From Saccoglossus kowalevskii (lineage: Eukaryota > Hemichordata > Enteropneusta > Harrimaniidae): DNA of 38,133 nt. Below, in pieces: positions 1 to 12,024 of this stretch; positions within the stretch are counted from its first letter, which is position 1, and each line of letters opens with the position of its first letter. Under the pieces are notes generated by a model, which saw nothing but the letters and a program-made list of their open reading frames with translations, searched no databases and was not told the origin of the DNA. The stretch lies in NCBI RefSeq assembly GCF_000003605.2, contig NW_003124894.1:557298-595430 (forward strand). Direction: 5' to 3'. Both the position numbers and the translations under genes were made by a program.

Positions 1-1573
1 CCCCTATAACTGCTTTCTCAGATCTCTTGACCTCATTACATATGCACACAGTTCATTTAAAATGACGTATGTCCATTTATCCAGTGTGCAGTGTTGGTGG
101 TTAATTCTAGTTTCCTAACAATGTGTATTCAATGACTACATTCAACAAGTGCCAACACATTTAGAGCTAAATATGAATAAAAAACATAAACTCACAATGG
201 TGATTTTGAGCATGTTTAATTAATTATGTTTTATTTTTAAATAAAAAACATGCAGTGCAGTATTCTTATTAAAAGATGTAAATTACAAATGCTCATGCAC
301 CCGCATTTACTCTAAGTTTTATTTTCTGATAAAACATCCCATATCGTTTTTATCAAGGTGTATTTTCAAACCAAATTATACATGCTCCAAGTTTAATATA
401 CACAATTTGATTCATGCATGTAATTTTAACCAATCATAACTACGGTATTAAAAAAAAAAAAATTGATAGGTCAATTGCTTCTCACTGTGTACCTGACTTG
501 GAAATACATAGGTAGACACTGCACGGTGAATGTTGACCTTTTCCCAGTGTACATGCTGTGCTTGTAAAAAACTTTAAAAAAACATTTAAGCCAATATAAA
601 TGCTATATATGTATAGATTTCATGATTTAAAAAAAAAACTTAAAAACTCATGTCAAATTATGTTTCCCATGCATCAGTTGCCAATCCATGTCATGACTGA
701 TCTAACAAAGTTCTGATAATAAATATCATCATTTCAACGTGTATGTTTTGACACATTACAATCTACGTACTTTAACCAGATTTCCTGGGTCAAATATTAA
801 CTTGAGAACAACACCAGAGGTCACTCACTCTAAAGTCATAAACCACTGCTCCTGTTTATCTACTACAAGAAGTGAAAATTTATTGAATCATTTTAAGTTT
901 ATTAACATAATGATTTTTTTTTTCACAAATTTTAACATTGAATATCTATATTTTGTACACATTCAATAAAGATAGTATCATTTTCTGCACTGTTACCCTT
1001 TCTTGACCAAGTTGTTTTCTAATTTTTTAATTTAAATGTTTGTCAAGTTTAAAAATATCTCTGTTTCTCGTTTCGCGCATCATTTTGAACTGTGCGCCTC
1101 AGACGTTTTTTTTCCTTCTAAAGCATTCCAAAATGCCCTTGTACTCACACTTGTTTCAAATTTCCCCCATTTTAGCTCAGTATTATTTTCTTTTCACTTT
1201 TAAAATATTAAAATTTACCAAAATACATGTATAGGGTTATGTATTTTCTTGATTAGTAGCACATGCACTTTAATTCATATATGGCAACAACATGTATGTG
1301 AATAAAATAAAATAAATCTAATTTTCGATTTATGTGTGATTCCATTAGAAATGTGCTTTTAATAGAATAAATACGGTATATGTAGGGATGTTTTGGCTTT
1401 GAAGTAGCCTGCATCACATTGGTAAATGAACCAAAGTTGGATCAATAAATTCATATGCCATGGTTAAAAATTCAGAACATGAAGTGTTCATAGTTTCATA
1501 TGTAAAAATGTAAATACATTGTAAGCTCTGATTATGTGATGGTGGTAATGTTTTTTTGTTTCTTAATATGCAG
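1..1573. other. Intronic or upstream AT-rich DNA before the first SLC17 exon seen
   Basis: The first recognisable coding exon starts at 1574 and opens in mid-codon, so this stretch is most likely intron of the same transporter gene. It is very AT-rich with homopolymer A and T runs. I saw no conserved protein segment, RNA gene or clear repeat in it. The short open frames here begin with non-ATG codons or translate into low-complexity peptides. Confidence 0.6.
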
Positions 1574-4194
1574 GCACTCAAATTGGTAATGTGATCACTC
1601 TGCCAGCATCAGGTCTACTCTGTGTATATGGGTTTTCAGGAGGATGGCCTTCAATATTTTATATCTTTGGTGAGTAAGTGAATGGTAAAAATAATATTAA
1701 AACTAATATGTGTTTACAATTCAGAGTGTGATTGTGCCCTCTTGTGACAAGTTTGTGAAGATCTTTTTTTTTTTAACAACATATGATTTATGTCAACAGG
1801 TGTTTTAAAAGCAGAGAAATTACTGGGTTTTTAACTTTAGAAGATTTCATGTTACATGGGTATTCACTGAGTTTGAAATTCATGGTTTTGTGAAAGAAAC
1901 ATTTCATAACATGGTTAGCTTCACATATTTAGGTGATTTAAATTAGTACATTTATGAGTGAAATTATCAAAAGCTCAGCTGTTAATCAAGCTCTTTAGAG
2001 TCTGCACACCAGGAATTCAAATAGCTTGAAGTTTGTTTGCGCCCTCTTGAGACAATTTTGTAATGACCCTTTGTTTTTAACAATTTATTTTTAGGTACAG
2101 CCACTCTAGTGTGGTTCTTGTTCTGGGCGTTCCTGGTAGCAGATTCCCCGGCCAAGCATAAACGCATATCAAATGTAGAGAGAATGTACATTGAACGGAC
2201 ATTAGCCGAGGAAAAAAGTGCACACAAGGAAGAGAAGGTAAAATATCAGCATCACCATAATTTGCTCAACATATACATATCTATTTATGAAAGATTGTCT
2301 TATACAATTTTTTTTTGGTACCCTTTTCTTGACAGCAACACCACGTACCCTGGTTTACAATCTTCAAGTCTATGCCATTCTGGGCTATATTGGTGACTCA
2401 CGTGTGTTGTAACTGGGGGACATATTCATTGTTAACATTCCTACCGACTTACATGCGAGAAGTCTTAAAATTTGACATCAAACAAGTGAGTTTTCTTTCA
2501 ATTTTTTATTATTTATTGTCAAACTTATAATAATTTCATTATGTCAAGAACACATTATGATCGCAGCTATTTATGTGTCTACGATAATGTCGATACTAGT
2601 AGGCAAAGCAAGAATTTGGGAATGTCCAAGGGAAAGGGGTGAATTTGTTGCTGAAAAATGCACGAAAGTTACAAAATTAATATATTTTTTGCGACTAGAA
2701 ATGTTTTGATATTTGATTATTTAATAGAAGGACAATACTTAGTGATACTCATTCCACTCATTGTTATTTGATTTTTTATTTGATGTTGTCTTTTAGAATG
2801 GTCTATATTCTGCTTTGCCTTACATTGGTTTTTGGTTGTTCATTAATATTGGTGGGCATATTGCTGATTTCTTAAGATCTCGGAAGATACTCAGTACTGG
2901 GAATACAAGAAAACTTATGAACACAATGGGTAAATATTAATGCTTGTTGTCATTACAATTATTAATGCCTAAAATGTTATGATTGTTTCATCGATAAGCA
3001 AATTATTCAAAATTAAACCCCAAATCAGAGAATAAATACACATAAATCTTTTGAATAACCAAATAAAATTTTCAAATTTGTTAATTTTTTTTTTTTATTA
3101 TTAATCAAGACAGTTTTGATCCAGACCTGTTACCTATTAGAAATTATGCCCATTTAGTCCAAAACAAAAAAACTACCGGGTATACATAAAAATGTATAAA
3201 ATGGTTTATAAAAATTCAGGCAGAAAAAATTTATTTTTTATTTATTCTAGTCATACCTATATAGTGATCCATCGTTTATTATTGTCTTTTTAGGTTCTGT
3301 AATACCTGGAATATTCCTAGTTATCACTGGTTATATGGATTGTACCCAAGCAACCACTGCTGTCATACTCCTTACCATAGGTGTATCATTCTCAGGATTC
3401 CAATATGGTGGTGGATTTCTCGTCAACCATGTTGATATTGCACCTAAATACGCTGGTGTCTTATTAGGTATAACTAATACTACCGCAACTATTTCTGGAA
3501 TCTTGGCTCCATACGTCATTGGTACTATTACCGTTAACGTAAGTGAAACTTTATTTGTGACTGCGCATATGTTTAGTGTTGACACATTCATATAAGGTAA
3601 TTTTTCTCGCTGCAAGATCTTGCGTATTGGATGAAATAATTTTGAACTTGACTTCCTTGTTTTTCATAGCTCATGTTGAAATGTTGATCTTTCATGGGAG
3701 AACTATGGTGTTGAGATACTCTACTTCATTAAAATGAACTACCCCTGGTATAATCAAATAGCATATTGTTAAGCATTGGAATAGGTACCATAAAATACTC
3801 ACATGTTTTTTGTATCTCATGCAATGTTTTAATGATGCTATGACTGTTGTTTTTCTAGTTTTTACACTTGCAGTTAACAGTACCAGTAAATCAAATACCA
3901 ATAGTGAGTTGAATGCCCTTGAAAAGTATCAACCTTTGAATATCCTAATTCTGAATTCATCTTTTCAAACTAATAATTTTGCAGCAAACTCAAGAGGAAT
4001 GGCAGATAGTTTTCTACATTGCCGCTTGTATCTATACATTTGGGGCCGTCTTCTTCATTATCTTTGGTAAAGGCGAGGTCCAGGATTGGGCAAAAGAGGA
4101 GCCAGACCAAGAAGATCCAGACCTGGCCAGGAAATTGATGTCTATCAACGGTTCCGATAAAACAGAACAAAAAGAATTTGAAACTCACATTTAG
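1574..4194 (+). CDS. SLC17-family (sialin-like) organic anion transporter, 3' exons only
   Basis: Six exons join in frame: 1574-1669, 2095-2237, 2336-2485, 2797-2929, 3294-3538 and 3985-4194, all AG-acceptor/GT-donor, giving 324 residues and a TAG stop. The product matches the C-terminal two thirds of sialin/SLC17 proteins, 12-helix MFS carriers of about 500 residues that move sialic acid, glutamate or other anions, usually in lysosomal or vesicle membranes. Family hallmarks seen are the [13 protein letters not shown] loop (here [10 protein letters not shown]), the LPTYM helix end, [18 protein letters not shown] in helix 10-11, the [11 protein letters not shown] stretch before helix 12, and a KGEVQDWA cytoplasmic tail. 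Hydrophobic stretches fit helices 5-12. Exon 1574 starts with two bases of a split Gly codon, so more exons lie to the left. Invertebrates carry many SLC17 paralogues; substrate and orthology to SLC17A5 are not established. Confidence 0.93.
1730..2085. repeat. Direct repeat pair within an SLC17 intron
   Basis: Two diverged copies of about 50 bases lie at about 1730-1780 and 2032-2085. Both carry a core GCCCTCTTG, then a (GA)GACAA..TTTGT block, a T-rich run and AACAA. The second copy abuts the acceptor of the exon at 2095, so it may supply part of that exon's pyrimidine tract. I infer a local duplication or two inserts of one short repeat family. Confidence 0.5.
3640..3878 (+). repeat. Interspersed repeat, copy A (matches 11105-11332)
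   Basis: This segment in the last SLC17 intron aligns end to end, same orientation, with 11105-11332 in MANF intron 3. Shared landmarks in the same order include TTTTGAACT, TTTCATAGCTCA, ACTTCATT-AAA, GTTATTAAGCAT-type, CC(A/T)-AAAATACT and a GTTGTTT(T/G)TC..GTTTTTAC end. Divergence is substantial, so these are old copies. No coding capacity is seen; the family (SINE, MITE or other) is undetermined. Confidence 0.65.
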
Positions 4195-6249
4195 TAGATT
4201 TTAGAATTGTTAAGAAATTTTGTTCATTATGATCATCATTGCAAATTACTTTGCATATTTTAAGTGAAAGAAAAATACTGCCATAACAATATTTTCTTTT
4301 ATAATTTTGTTTTCAATATCAGCAGGTAATTTTTTTTCAATAGTGATACCAAATTATGGTAATGTTAATCTATAATTTCAAGAAAATATATCATCTGTAC
4401 TAAAGATGCATTTTCATTGGTTGATCAATGTCACATGATGTTACGTTATCAGATGATAACCTGGTTGAACACCTGATTGAACACATTTGTGTGTTAATCA
4501 GCAATATTCAATGTTTTCCATCATTTTGACATATCATCTGAACACCAAACTCATGAAATTCGGGAAAATTTTCTATGCATGTAAAACCGTTTAGCATACC
4601 ATTGCCTGTATATTCAATTTCTCAAATTATTACAATTATTATAAATACTCAAACACTGCCCATTACTGAATAACAAGGAAGAGATGGTCACTAAAACTTG
4701 AATCATTCAAGTTTTTGCCCATGCTGTGCTTCACACAATAATGTTCATGAGAGATCCTTATTTCTGAATTAATAACGAAAATGAATTATCGTAATGACAT
4801 TGTTTGACCGAGTTCTGATACAGTGCTGAAATATATTATAATTATTATAGCTGCAGAATATTATGGATTTGCTGTGCAGTGGCATCATGGTTGGCATGAA
4901 AAGGTTTATCGTATTACTAATACCGAAGGCTATATTCCACTGTCATAAGGACCAGAAAAATAAGTCTTCTTTATTGTGGGCACTAAATTTTAGAAAAAAA
5001 TGAAAGAAAAATTAAAAATTTTGTTAAAAATCACAAACGACAGTCTCAGTATAAAAATAAAAAGCTGCCTGTGCACATCGATTTTCAATAAGAAATTGAC
5101 TAGAAATATTATTTTTCATCTTATACAACATGAAAAAATGTAACATTTAACAAGAATACAAATATTATTCTCTCCAGAGATTCACAAATGTTTATATAAT
5201 AAAAAAAACTGCCATTCTTGTTCTTGAATAATTGTTGTCATAAATAATTATTGCATTATTACTGCCTGAGTAAAATAGATGGAATTCTATAGCTTTGTGG
5301 AGAATTTACTTTTTAAAAATATCACTGCCAAATTCTTTTTATTATGTAGATTATATTTTTCTTTATTTTTAAAATGATTTTAACCTGATTAAAATGTAAT
5401 AAACTAATATTCTTATTGAATGTTTTCAATATTTACCTTACTTAATACTTATTTTATTAAATCTATAAAGGTCAATCCGTTTATTGTCATTTTTACCTTG
5501 CCCATAATAATATTGATTTCCAAACACCTCATAAAAACGAGAGCATCCATAGCGGTGTCAACGTTTGTCTACAAAATAAAAGGTATTAATTTATAATTTT
5601 TGGCTAATATTACATTTTTGACTAAATTCACTATCAGCTATTACAAAAACTTATGAATATGTCCTGGCTGGTAATTAAGTTGATGCTGAGGAGGCTGTAT
5701 ATGTAAACTGTTTTTGGAGGGTTGTTTGTAGTTGGCTGGTATGAAAGGTAATCAGAGAAAAGTAAACAATAGCATAATTTTCAACAATCTTCATTGGAAA
5801 ATATCACGATTTTCCCGTTTAAGGGTTAACTATTTAAATCATGGTGGAGATTGGAGAATCTTTGTTTTAAAAGCTAGACAACGAGAGAAAAACAAAATGT
5901 CATACAAGGTGTTGCAGAGAAACACTGTTCAGCCATCGAACCACAGCCCGGCTCACAACTATCGAGAGTTTTGTTCTTCATACTCTCTCGAATTGATAAA
6001 ACGCCATCTGTGTTGAAATGTTGTAAGGGTATCATGTGACTTATGTTTGTCCAATCAGCGTAAGCCAGCTGGACTTCGTCTGCCTTTACAGGAACTTCAT
6101 TGATTTCGTCCACGTTGACTAAAAACGCCGGTACAGATTGACTTGTATCTTGTGTAGTAAGCAGGAGCAGTTGCTGCGGACAAAGTAGCTGCTGGACGAC
6201 CAACAACTTGTTTCTTACCTCAGGACAATTATATATATATATAATCAAA
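4195..6249. other. Intergenic DNA between SLC17 3' end and MANF start codon
   Basis: It holds the SLC17 3' untranslated region and the MANF 5' flank. An AATAAA at 5398-5403 could serve SLC17 polyadenylation, but it is over 1 kb from the stop and uncertain. Open frames on both strands at about 5730-6250 show no family I recognise and overlap the probable MANF promoter and 5' untranslated region. Confidence 0.55.
6051..6069 (+). promoter_or_regulatory. ERSE-like element upstream of MANF
   Basis: CCAAT at 6051-6055 is followed after exactly nine bases by CCAGC at 6065-6069. The ER stress response element is CCAAT-N9-CCACG, so the second half differs at two bases. A true CCACG lies further down at 6110-6114. 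The site is about 180 bases before the MANF ATG. Vertebrate MANF is induced by the unfolded-protein response through ERSE-type sites, so position and biology agree, but the match is imperfect. Confidence 0.35.
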
Positions 6250-9200
6250 ATGTATACTTGGACGTTAATTTCTTTGGTTGTTTTCGTCTTTCTCAGTTGT
6301 GCGTTACAATTTCACCAAACAGACGCCAAACTAAAAGAAGGCGATTGCGAAGGTAAGTTTTGGTTTTGCTGATTTGTGATAATCAAGCTCCGAAATCATT
6401 GTTTTTTAGTCGGTATCTCGCGTAACGGTAGCTTCCGTATATTTCCCTGTATCGCCGGCGATGACTTCGGACTTTATGATGACTCGTCACTTCCTGGTTT
6501 CAGCGCAGACGTCAGGTCCTAGGGCGAGCTACTGATTTGACCGACGATTCGTACATTGTACGTGTACAATCTCGACATGGAAATGAATGAATGAGCAAAT
6601 GACAAGTACATGTAGTTGAAAAGTAGCCATGTAGTTATCATAAAGTGAATATATTATTGATATCGAATAAGCATATAGTATACCATGGAGGTAGAAAGAT
6701 ATTGTATCTCCATGAGTATACCTACATAAAATTACCAGATACTATGAACACAAGAATAGTAGGTTGGTATACATAGTTGTAATCTCGAGACGAAACATAT
6801 GAAAGAATGATGAATACCCAGGAATATAGATATGCATATGCATGTGTTCGTTAAATCTTTACTATACATTGTATGCCATGATTTGGATATTGTTATGTTA
6901 GACAATGAAAAGTAATTTATGAACAAGCGCAATAAACAAGTCCTGAACAACATCTGCCAATGTAGTCCTTTTATGACGAAATAAAACACTAAAACTCACT
7001 TTATCCAATTTATTAGTGACATTCTATACGCATTAATAGTAATACCTGTAAAACAAACTCAGATTATCTTCATACAGATCATTTTCATGTAGTACCAGGG
7101 TATATCGGTATAATCTGTGAAGGTACAATGTGTACATCTGGTGATGTGCTTGCGGCTAATCTGTGGTTGCAAAATAGTTGGTCTTTGTTGTAAAATCCAG
7201 ATCAAATTAAGTTTTACAGGGTTAGGTATCATATGGTGTCCTGTTAATTGACCCCATCATCTTTCTTTCTCATTCAAAGAACATGCTCGCACATTCACAG
7301 TAACAAAGGATTTTCGTTTCAGTTCTTAACTTTGTCAATTTTGCACCATGAATTATTTTGAATCTAAATGCTAGCTTTTGAAATTTCACTCTAGTTTGGT
7401 GTTTTTGTTTTTGTCCATATATGCTATACAAAGAAGCTCACACATTAAAAAAACCCTCTGATAGCCTGTTTTTGATAGCAGTAAGCCAATGCTGTGCCAA
7501 TAGCAACTGTGTTGTAATTTGCAGTTTCCATTGGGGCTCTGTTTTGCTTGTTTACAGTGCCCTACAATACCAGTCTCAATAAAGTACGGTAACATAGCAT
7601 TTGTTTGTTGCAAGAACTATATTAATTATTAAACTCTCCAGAAATCAATATGTCACTAAATAAAAGCATATAAAAACGTTTCGACCAGAATAGTTTCGCC
7701 AGACTTCTACAAAAGCCACAGTAGTTTTTTTTTTTTTCCCTGGCTATGGTTATTTTGTACGTTACGAGCACTGCATGTTTATATTTGTATATACGTGGCA
7801 TATTTATATTCATTTACTGGTGTCTTCTATGTTTTCAGCAAATATTAATATGCCGCGAGTTAAATGATCCATTTATTAGTGTTTTAAAATGAATGCATAA
7901 TATCATTGTTTAATATTGATTTTTCTTTCAGTGTGTATTAAGGTACTTACTGACTTTGAAAAAAAGCTAACAGATGAAGACAGAAAAGATTCATCATTTA
8001 TCGACACAAAGTTAAGGAATCACTGCAAAAATTTGAAGAACCAAGATAACAGATTTGTAAGTGCATGTATATGTATTCAGTAGATAATATGTCAAAAATG
8101 GGAGATTTTGTATCGGTGAAAATTTCCTAAAAGGTCTTAAAGACATAGAGTATAAATGTTAATTGAGAAATGTTGTCACTATTATCATTATCCCATCAAC
8201 AATCTGTTCTTGAAGCAATTTGTTGTTGCACCCATATTTAATATACAGATTGTGAAAATATTTTAATTTTATAGTTTTGTAATTGGTGGTTTTATTCAAA
8301 ACTAGTCACAAGGCCCATATTGACCTGTGACTAATAAACTAAGAAACATGTATGTTCACTGACATTGTGTTTTAATTTATATTCTGCTGCTAATAAAATA
8401 CAATGTGGCAGTCAGCTGAGACCTTAGTCCAATAAAACACATATTCAACCACTATGGTATTGTAGTACCCATATAAGTACCATATGGTGCATTTGAATAA
8501 TAATAATTACAAGAAATTGTGCATGTCTGGTTCCATCTGTTCATATCTCGCACATGCTTTGATCAATAAACGTTGTATATACATCAGTACATGTGCTGAA
8601 CACAGTGGTACCTTGATACACTTCTTTTGCTTTTTAAATCTTGTTTAAAATGGCCGTTTGGCAGCAATTTTGGTTTGAAGAATGTAGTTCTGAATCTATA
8701 TATGCGACATGTTCATGTATCAGCAATAAATCAAAACTGGCTGGCTGGCGGTCATCTGGCAATTCTACATCTTATGTTACTTAAGGTAGCGGGACTATTA
8801 TTTGCATACTTGTTTTCATTTTATAATTGTGACTAAATGACTACAAATAGACCCGGGAAAGTATATATTTTTAGAATCGCCAGATTTCAAGCTTTTCACA
8901 AGTGTATTTTGCATGCCGGTATCTGCATTCTACGACGCGTTACTCAATCAAAGGTGAAAAATTACTTTTTCTGTAAAGAAAATAATTACGCATTTATGCT
9001 GGCGCTACCTAGACTATTATTTGTGTTGAAAATTACGATTTTCACATTTATTTATTAATTTTCAACACAAATAATAGTCTCGCTACCTAGACTATTATTT
9101 GTGTTGAAAATTACGATTTTCACATTTATTTATTAATTGATGAAATGCACTATAAACTTTCATGTGATAAAGTCAACATAATATAGAATGTCATGTAAGT

Positions 9201-11630
9201 TGGTGAAAATGTAGATTTTCTGAAGGGAAGCAAGACAGCCTCAGTAGTGTTTTCCAAAATCAGCAACACAGGTTTAATCTGTGTGCCTATAAGTTTCAAA
9301 GATAAACTCAAGACAAAGCAATGTTAGGATGTGTTATCAGTAGCTATCTGACACACAATGAGTGTTTCCAAACATTTGAGTGGTTTGTCTCCGCCCCTGT
9401 TTGTTTCACAGATTAGTCATTTGCATATGAATGCGTTAGACACAAGGTCACACAGCCACTGAAAAAAAATCATTGATTTTGGTGTTTTCATATGCCGAAT
9501 TTATCCAATTATAGCTATCCCATTCCTTTATTTTTTTGGTTTCCAATAGCTTTACACATTTGGATGTCCCTACACATGTTAAAACAGACCTTGATGGGAA
9601 AACAAACTAAAACAGTAATTGAAATTCAGCACACTATTTTTTAAAACTCGTTGCTTGAATAAAACTGACCAGACACATTCACATTACCTGACTATTGAAC
9701 AACTAGGAAAAGTGAAAAAAATATTTCTTATCGCCAGCATAAATGCGTAATTATTTTTTTTACAGAAAAAGTAATTTTTCACCTTTGATTGAGTAACGCG
9801 TCGTAGAATGCAGATACGGGCATGCAAAATACACTTGTGAAAAGCTTGAAGTCTGGCGATTTTAAAAATATATACTTTCCTGGGTCTATTTGTAGTCATT
9901 TAGTCACAACTGGAAGATGAAAACAAGTATGCAAATAATAGTCCCGCTACCTTAATATGGATATTGCTTCAGTAGTTGTATAATATCCTGTAATATAAAC
10001 AAGAACTATGTCGTTACCAGTGACTTGTTTAATTTAGTGTTGCCTTCTTGGTTTTTTTACGCATGAAATTTGTATTATAATTACTAGTAAATAGTAATAG
10101 GTTTCAGAATCTACTGTACATATGAATTTCAATGGTAATTTTGCTTTGACAGTAATGGCATATAGCATGAAACTTTCATTATTTTTTATTTTCAGTGTTA
10201 TTATATAGGTGCTACAGCTGATGCAGCAACTGGTATTCTTGGAGAAATCTCCAAGCCATTCACAATGCATTTGCCACCTGCAAAAGTGTGCGAGAAACTA
10301 AAGAAGAAAGATAGTCAGATCTGTGAATTGAAATATGGTGAGTAGTTCTAGCACATGTGCCAATGACTTATGTCTGAAGCTGGTTTATTCCACTGGTGCT
10401 CAATAATTGTGTAAAAACACTGCATGTCTGGTGTATCAAAAGTACATGTTGTTGTCTAGATATTGGCAGCCATCTTGGTGACTTTTCAACAGTTTCCTAT
10501 ACCTTTAACACGTACCTCTAACGTACATTGTGGGGAGGAGCACTTTGGGATGTCACATGCAGTTTATTTGACCGGTGCATTCATCTGCACTTGACAATGA
10601 CTGGCTGGTGGATCTACCATGCTTGAAAAACTATTGATAGAGTGAATTATTTCTATTGCATGAGTACCTAATATGAAATCTAGGAAAGTGGTAGATCCCC
10701 GAGGTGCTGTACAGTATACATGTCGTCAATAAATATTGAAACTACATCTTGTAAAATACTCTAACATGTTCTTGATAATTCAAGATGAGCTAATTTTACG
10801 TGGTCGTGGTTCAATTTGAGTGCTGTGTAGTTGTTTATCCTCATTGTATGGAGTACTCCTCACCTGCCAAAATAGTGTTTAGTTAGCAGATTTGCATTAA
10901 ATTGAAGAGATATAAAATGTTGTTGTATTTTTCCCCCAATTCTCTATATGTAAGAAAACTCATTCTTGGAAAGTGTTGAATTTTGAAATGCTTATCAGTT
11001 GCATACAAGAGAAAGCAATAGGTGATTTCCGGTTCATCTGCGAGATCTTGAAAGTTGGGTGAAAGACGTGCGCCGTACATCTGCCGCAAAAATCGAACGA
11101 TTTGATTTTGAACTCAAATTTCTTTATTTCATAGCTCACATGGAAATGGCCAATCTTTGACAGGGAATATTGCATTTGAATTACCCTTACTTCATTGAAA
11201 TTGACCATCAAATGTGTACAGCACGTTATTAAGCATGGAAATGTCCCTAAAATACTTTCAGGTTTGTGGAATCCCTCGCCTCTGTTTGTCGCTGCCATGA
11301 ACGTTGTTTGTCCTGTTTTTACGTTCAATTTCACGCATAATGCAGGATTTCGCAGTGAACAGAAAATCCTGGGATTTTTTTTCAGGGAGTGTATAAATAA
11401 AACTGTAAATTGCGATTGTTCTCAAAGAAAATGAATTGCCACATGTATATCTTCTTTTTTCAGAAAAACAAATTGATCTGAACACTGTGGACTTGAATAA
11501 ATTGAAAGTGAAAGATTTGAAGAAGATATTAAACGACTGGGATGAAACATGCAAGGGATGTGCAGAGAAATCAGATTTTGTGAAAAAAATTCAAGAACTG
11601 AAACCTAAGTACTATAAGCAGGAGCTTTAG
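6250..11630 (+). CDS. MANF: Mesencephalic astrocyte-derived neurotrophic factor (MANF/CDNF family)
   Basis: Four exons, 6250-6352, 7932-8056, 10196-10337 and 11464-11630, join in frame to 178 residues (human MANF 182). Residues 1-26 form a hydrophobic signal peptide. The saposin-like N-terminal domain follows, with the GDCEVC opening, [14 protein letters not shown] and the strongly conserved [16 protein letters not shown]. The C-terminal SAP-like domain holds CKGC at residues 153-156. All eight family cysteines are present. The protein ends in KQEL, a KDEL-receptor-type retrieval signal where vertebrate MANF has RTDL. MANF is an ER-resident and secreted factor that binds BiP/GRP78 and protects against ER stress. 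The start ATG is the only one that supplies a signal peptide. Intron phases are 1, 0, 1. Introns 2 and 3 carry mobile repeats. Invertebrates usually have a single MANF/CDNF gene, so the MANF name is safe. Confidence 0.97.
6353..7931 (+). other. MANF: MANF intron 1
   Basis: GTAAGT donor at 6353 and CAG acceptor ending at 7931. I saw no second gene, RNA gene or clear repeat inside it; open frames within are short and unlike any family I know. Confidence 0.7.
8785..9004 (+). mobile_element. 220-bp MITE-like element, copy 1
   Basis: It begins GGTAGCGGGACTATTATTTG and ends TTATGCTGGCG. The reverse complement of 9732-9951 matches it with only about a dozen differences by eye (about 95% identity), and both copies stop at the same two ends, which defines the element. 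In this copy the right end continues into CTACC, making a 7-base inverted terminal pair GGTAGCG/CGCTACC. No transposase is encoded, so it would be non-autonomous. No clean target-site duplication could be assigned. Confidence 0.7.
9003..9138. repeat. Direct and inverted repeat cluster abutting MITE copy 1
   Basis: A 58-base block at 9003-9060 (starting CGCTACCTAGACTATTATTT) is repeated exactly at 9081-9138. The 24 bases at 9057-9080 are the reverse complement of 9011-9034 and of 9089-9112, so the block reads forward, inverted, forward and can fold into alternative hairpins. It shares ACTATTATTTG with the terminus of the adjacent 220-bp element, which suggests it arose from a rearranged second insertion or a fold-back replication error. 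Confidence 0.75.
9732..9951 (-). mobile_element. 220-bp MITE-like element, copy 2 (inverted)
   Basis: Reverse-complement copy of 8785-9004, in the same MANF intron about 730 bases away. High identity over the full length and identical endpoints mean a recent insertion or an inverted duplication limited to the element. The two copies could pair into a long stem in the MANF primary transcript. Confidence 0.75.
11105..11332 (+). repeat. Interspersed repeat, copy B (matches 3640-3878)
   Basis: Diverged second copy of the repeat in the last SLC17 intron, here in MANF intron 3, in the same orientation as the host gene. No protein-coding signal. The parallel placement in two neighbouring genes most likely reflects a high-copy family. 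Confidence 0.65.
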
Positions 11631-11920
11631 ATGTGTTTATTTCTCACAGTTCTGCATCCCAGTGAGAAATACAAATGAAATTTGTGTATTTTTCACAACA
11701 AAGTATTCAACGTCTATCATATTGACCATTTAATTTTGAACACTTGTATATCTGACTAGTTAACTTGAAATTGATACAAGTCTGGATTTGCCCAGAAGAT
11801 ATTTTCATATGCAGAGAAGCTTTCGTTAGTAGATAACATTTACTGGTTAAAGAAATTTAATGTCACACATGTATAACAGTAAAAGAAAATGCCCCCCCCC
11901 CCTAAAAAATGATATTTATT

Positions 11921-12024
11921 AATAAACTTTTTTGATGAGATCTTTTATACCAAAAAGTAACTTGTGATAATGTACTGTGGGAGTTCCGATTGTTACTACT
12001 GAAATTTCATTGTCTGAAAATAAA
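11921..12024 (+). promoter_or_regulatory. MANF: Candidate MANF polyadenylation signals
   Basis: AATAAA occurs at 11921-11926 and 12019-12024, about 290 and 390 bases after the MANF stop. The second is followed by T-rich sequence. An 11-base C run lies just before at 11892-11902. Which signal is used cannot be told from sequence. Confidence 0.5.

Noticed and set aside
3331..3615. 94-codon open frame antisense to an SLC17 exon
   Set aside because: Shadow of the sense-strand exon 3294-3538.
5874..6248. 124-codon open frame on the minus strand upstream of MANF
   Set aside because: No in-frame family similarity; it overlaps the MANF 5' flank and ERSE-like site and ends in low-complexity TA repeats. 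Its fairly normal composition is worth remembering, but there is no positive evidence.
8627..9899. Similar open frames in and next to both 220-bp elements
   Set aside because: Similarity follows from the inverted DNA repeat; the peptides show no domain and the element is too short to encode a transposase.
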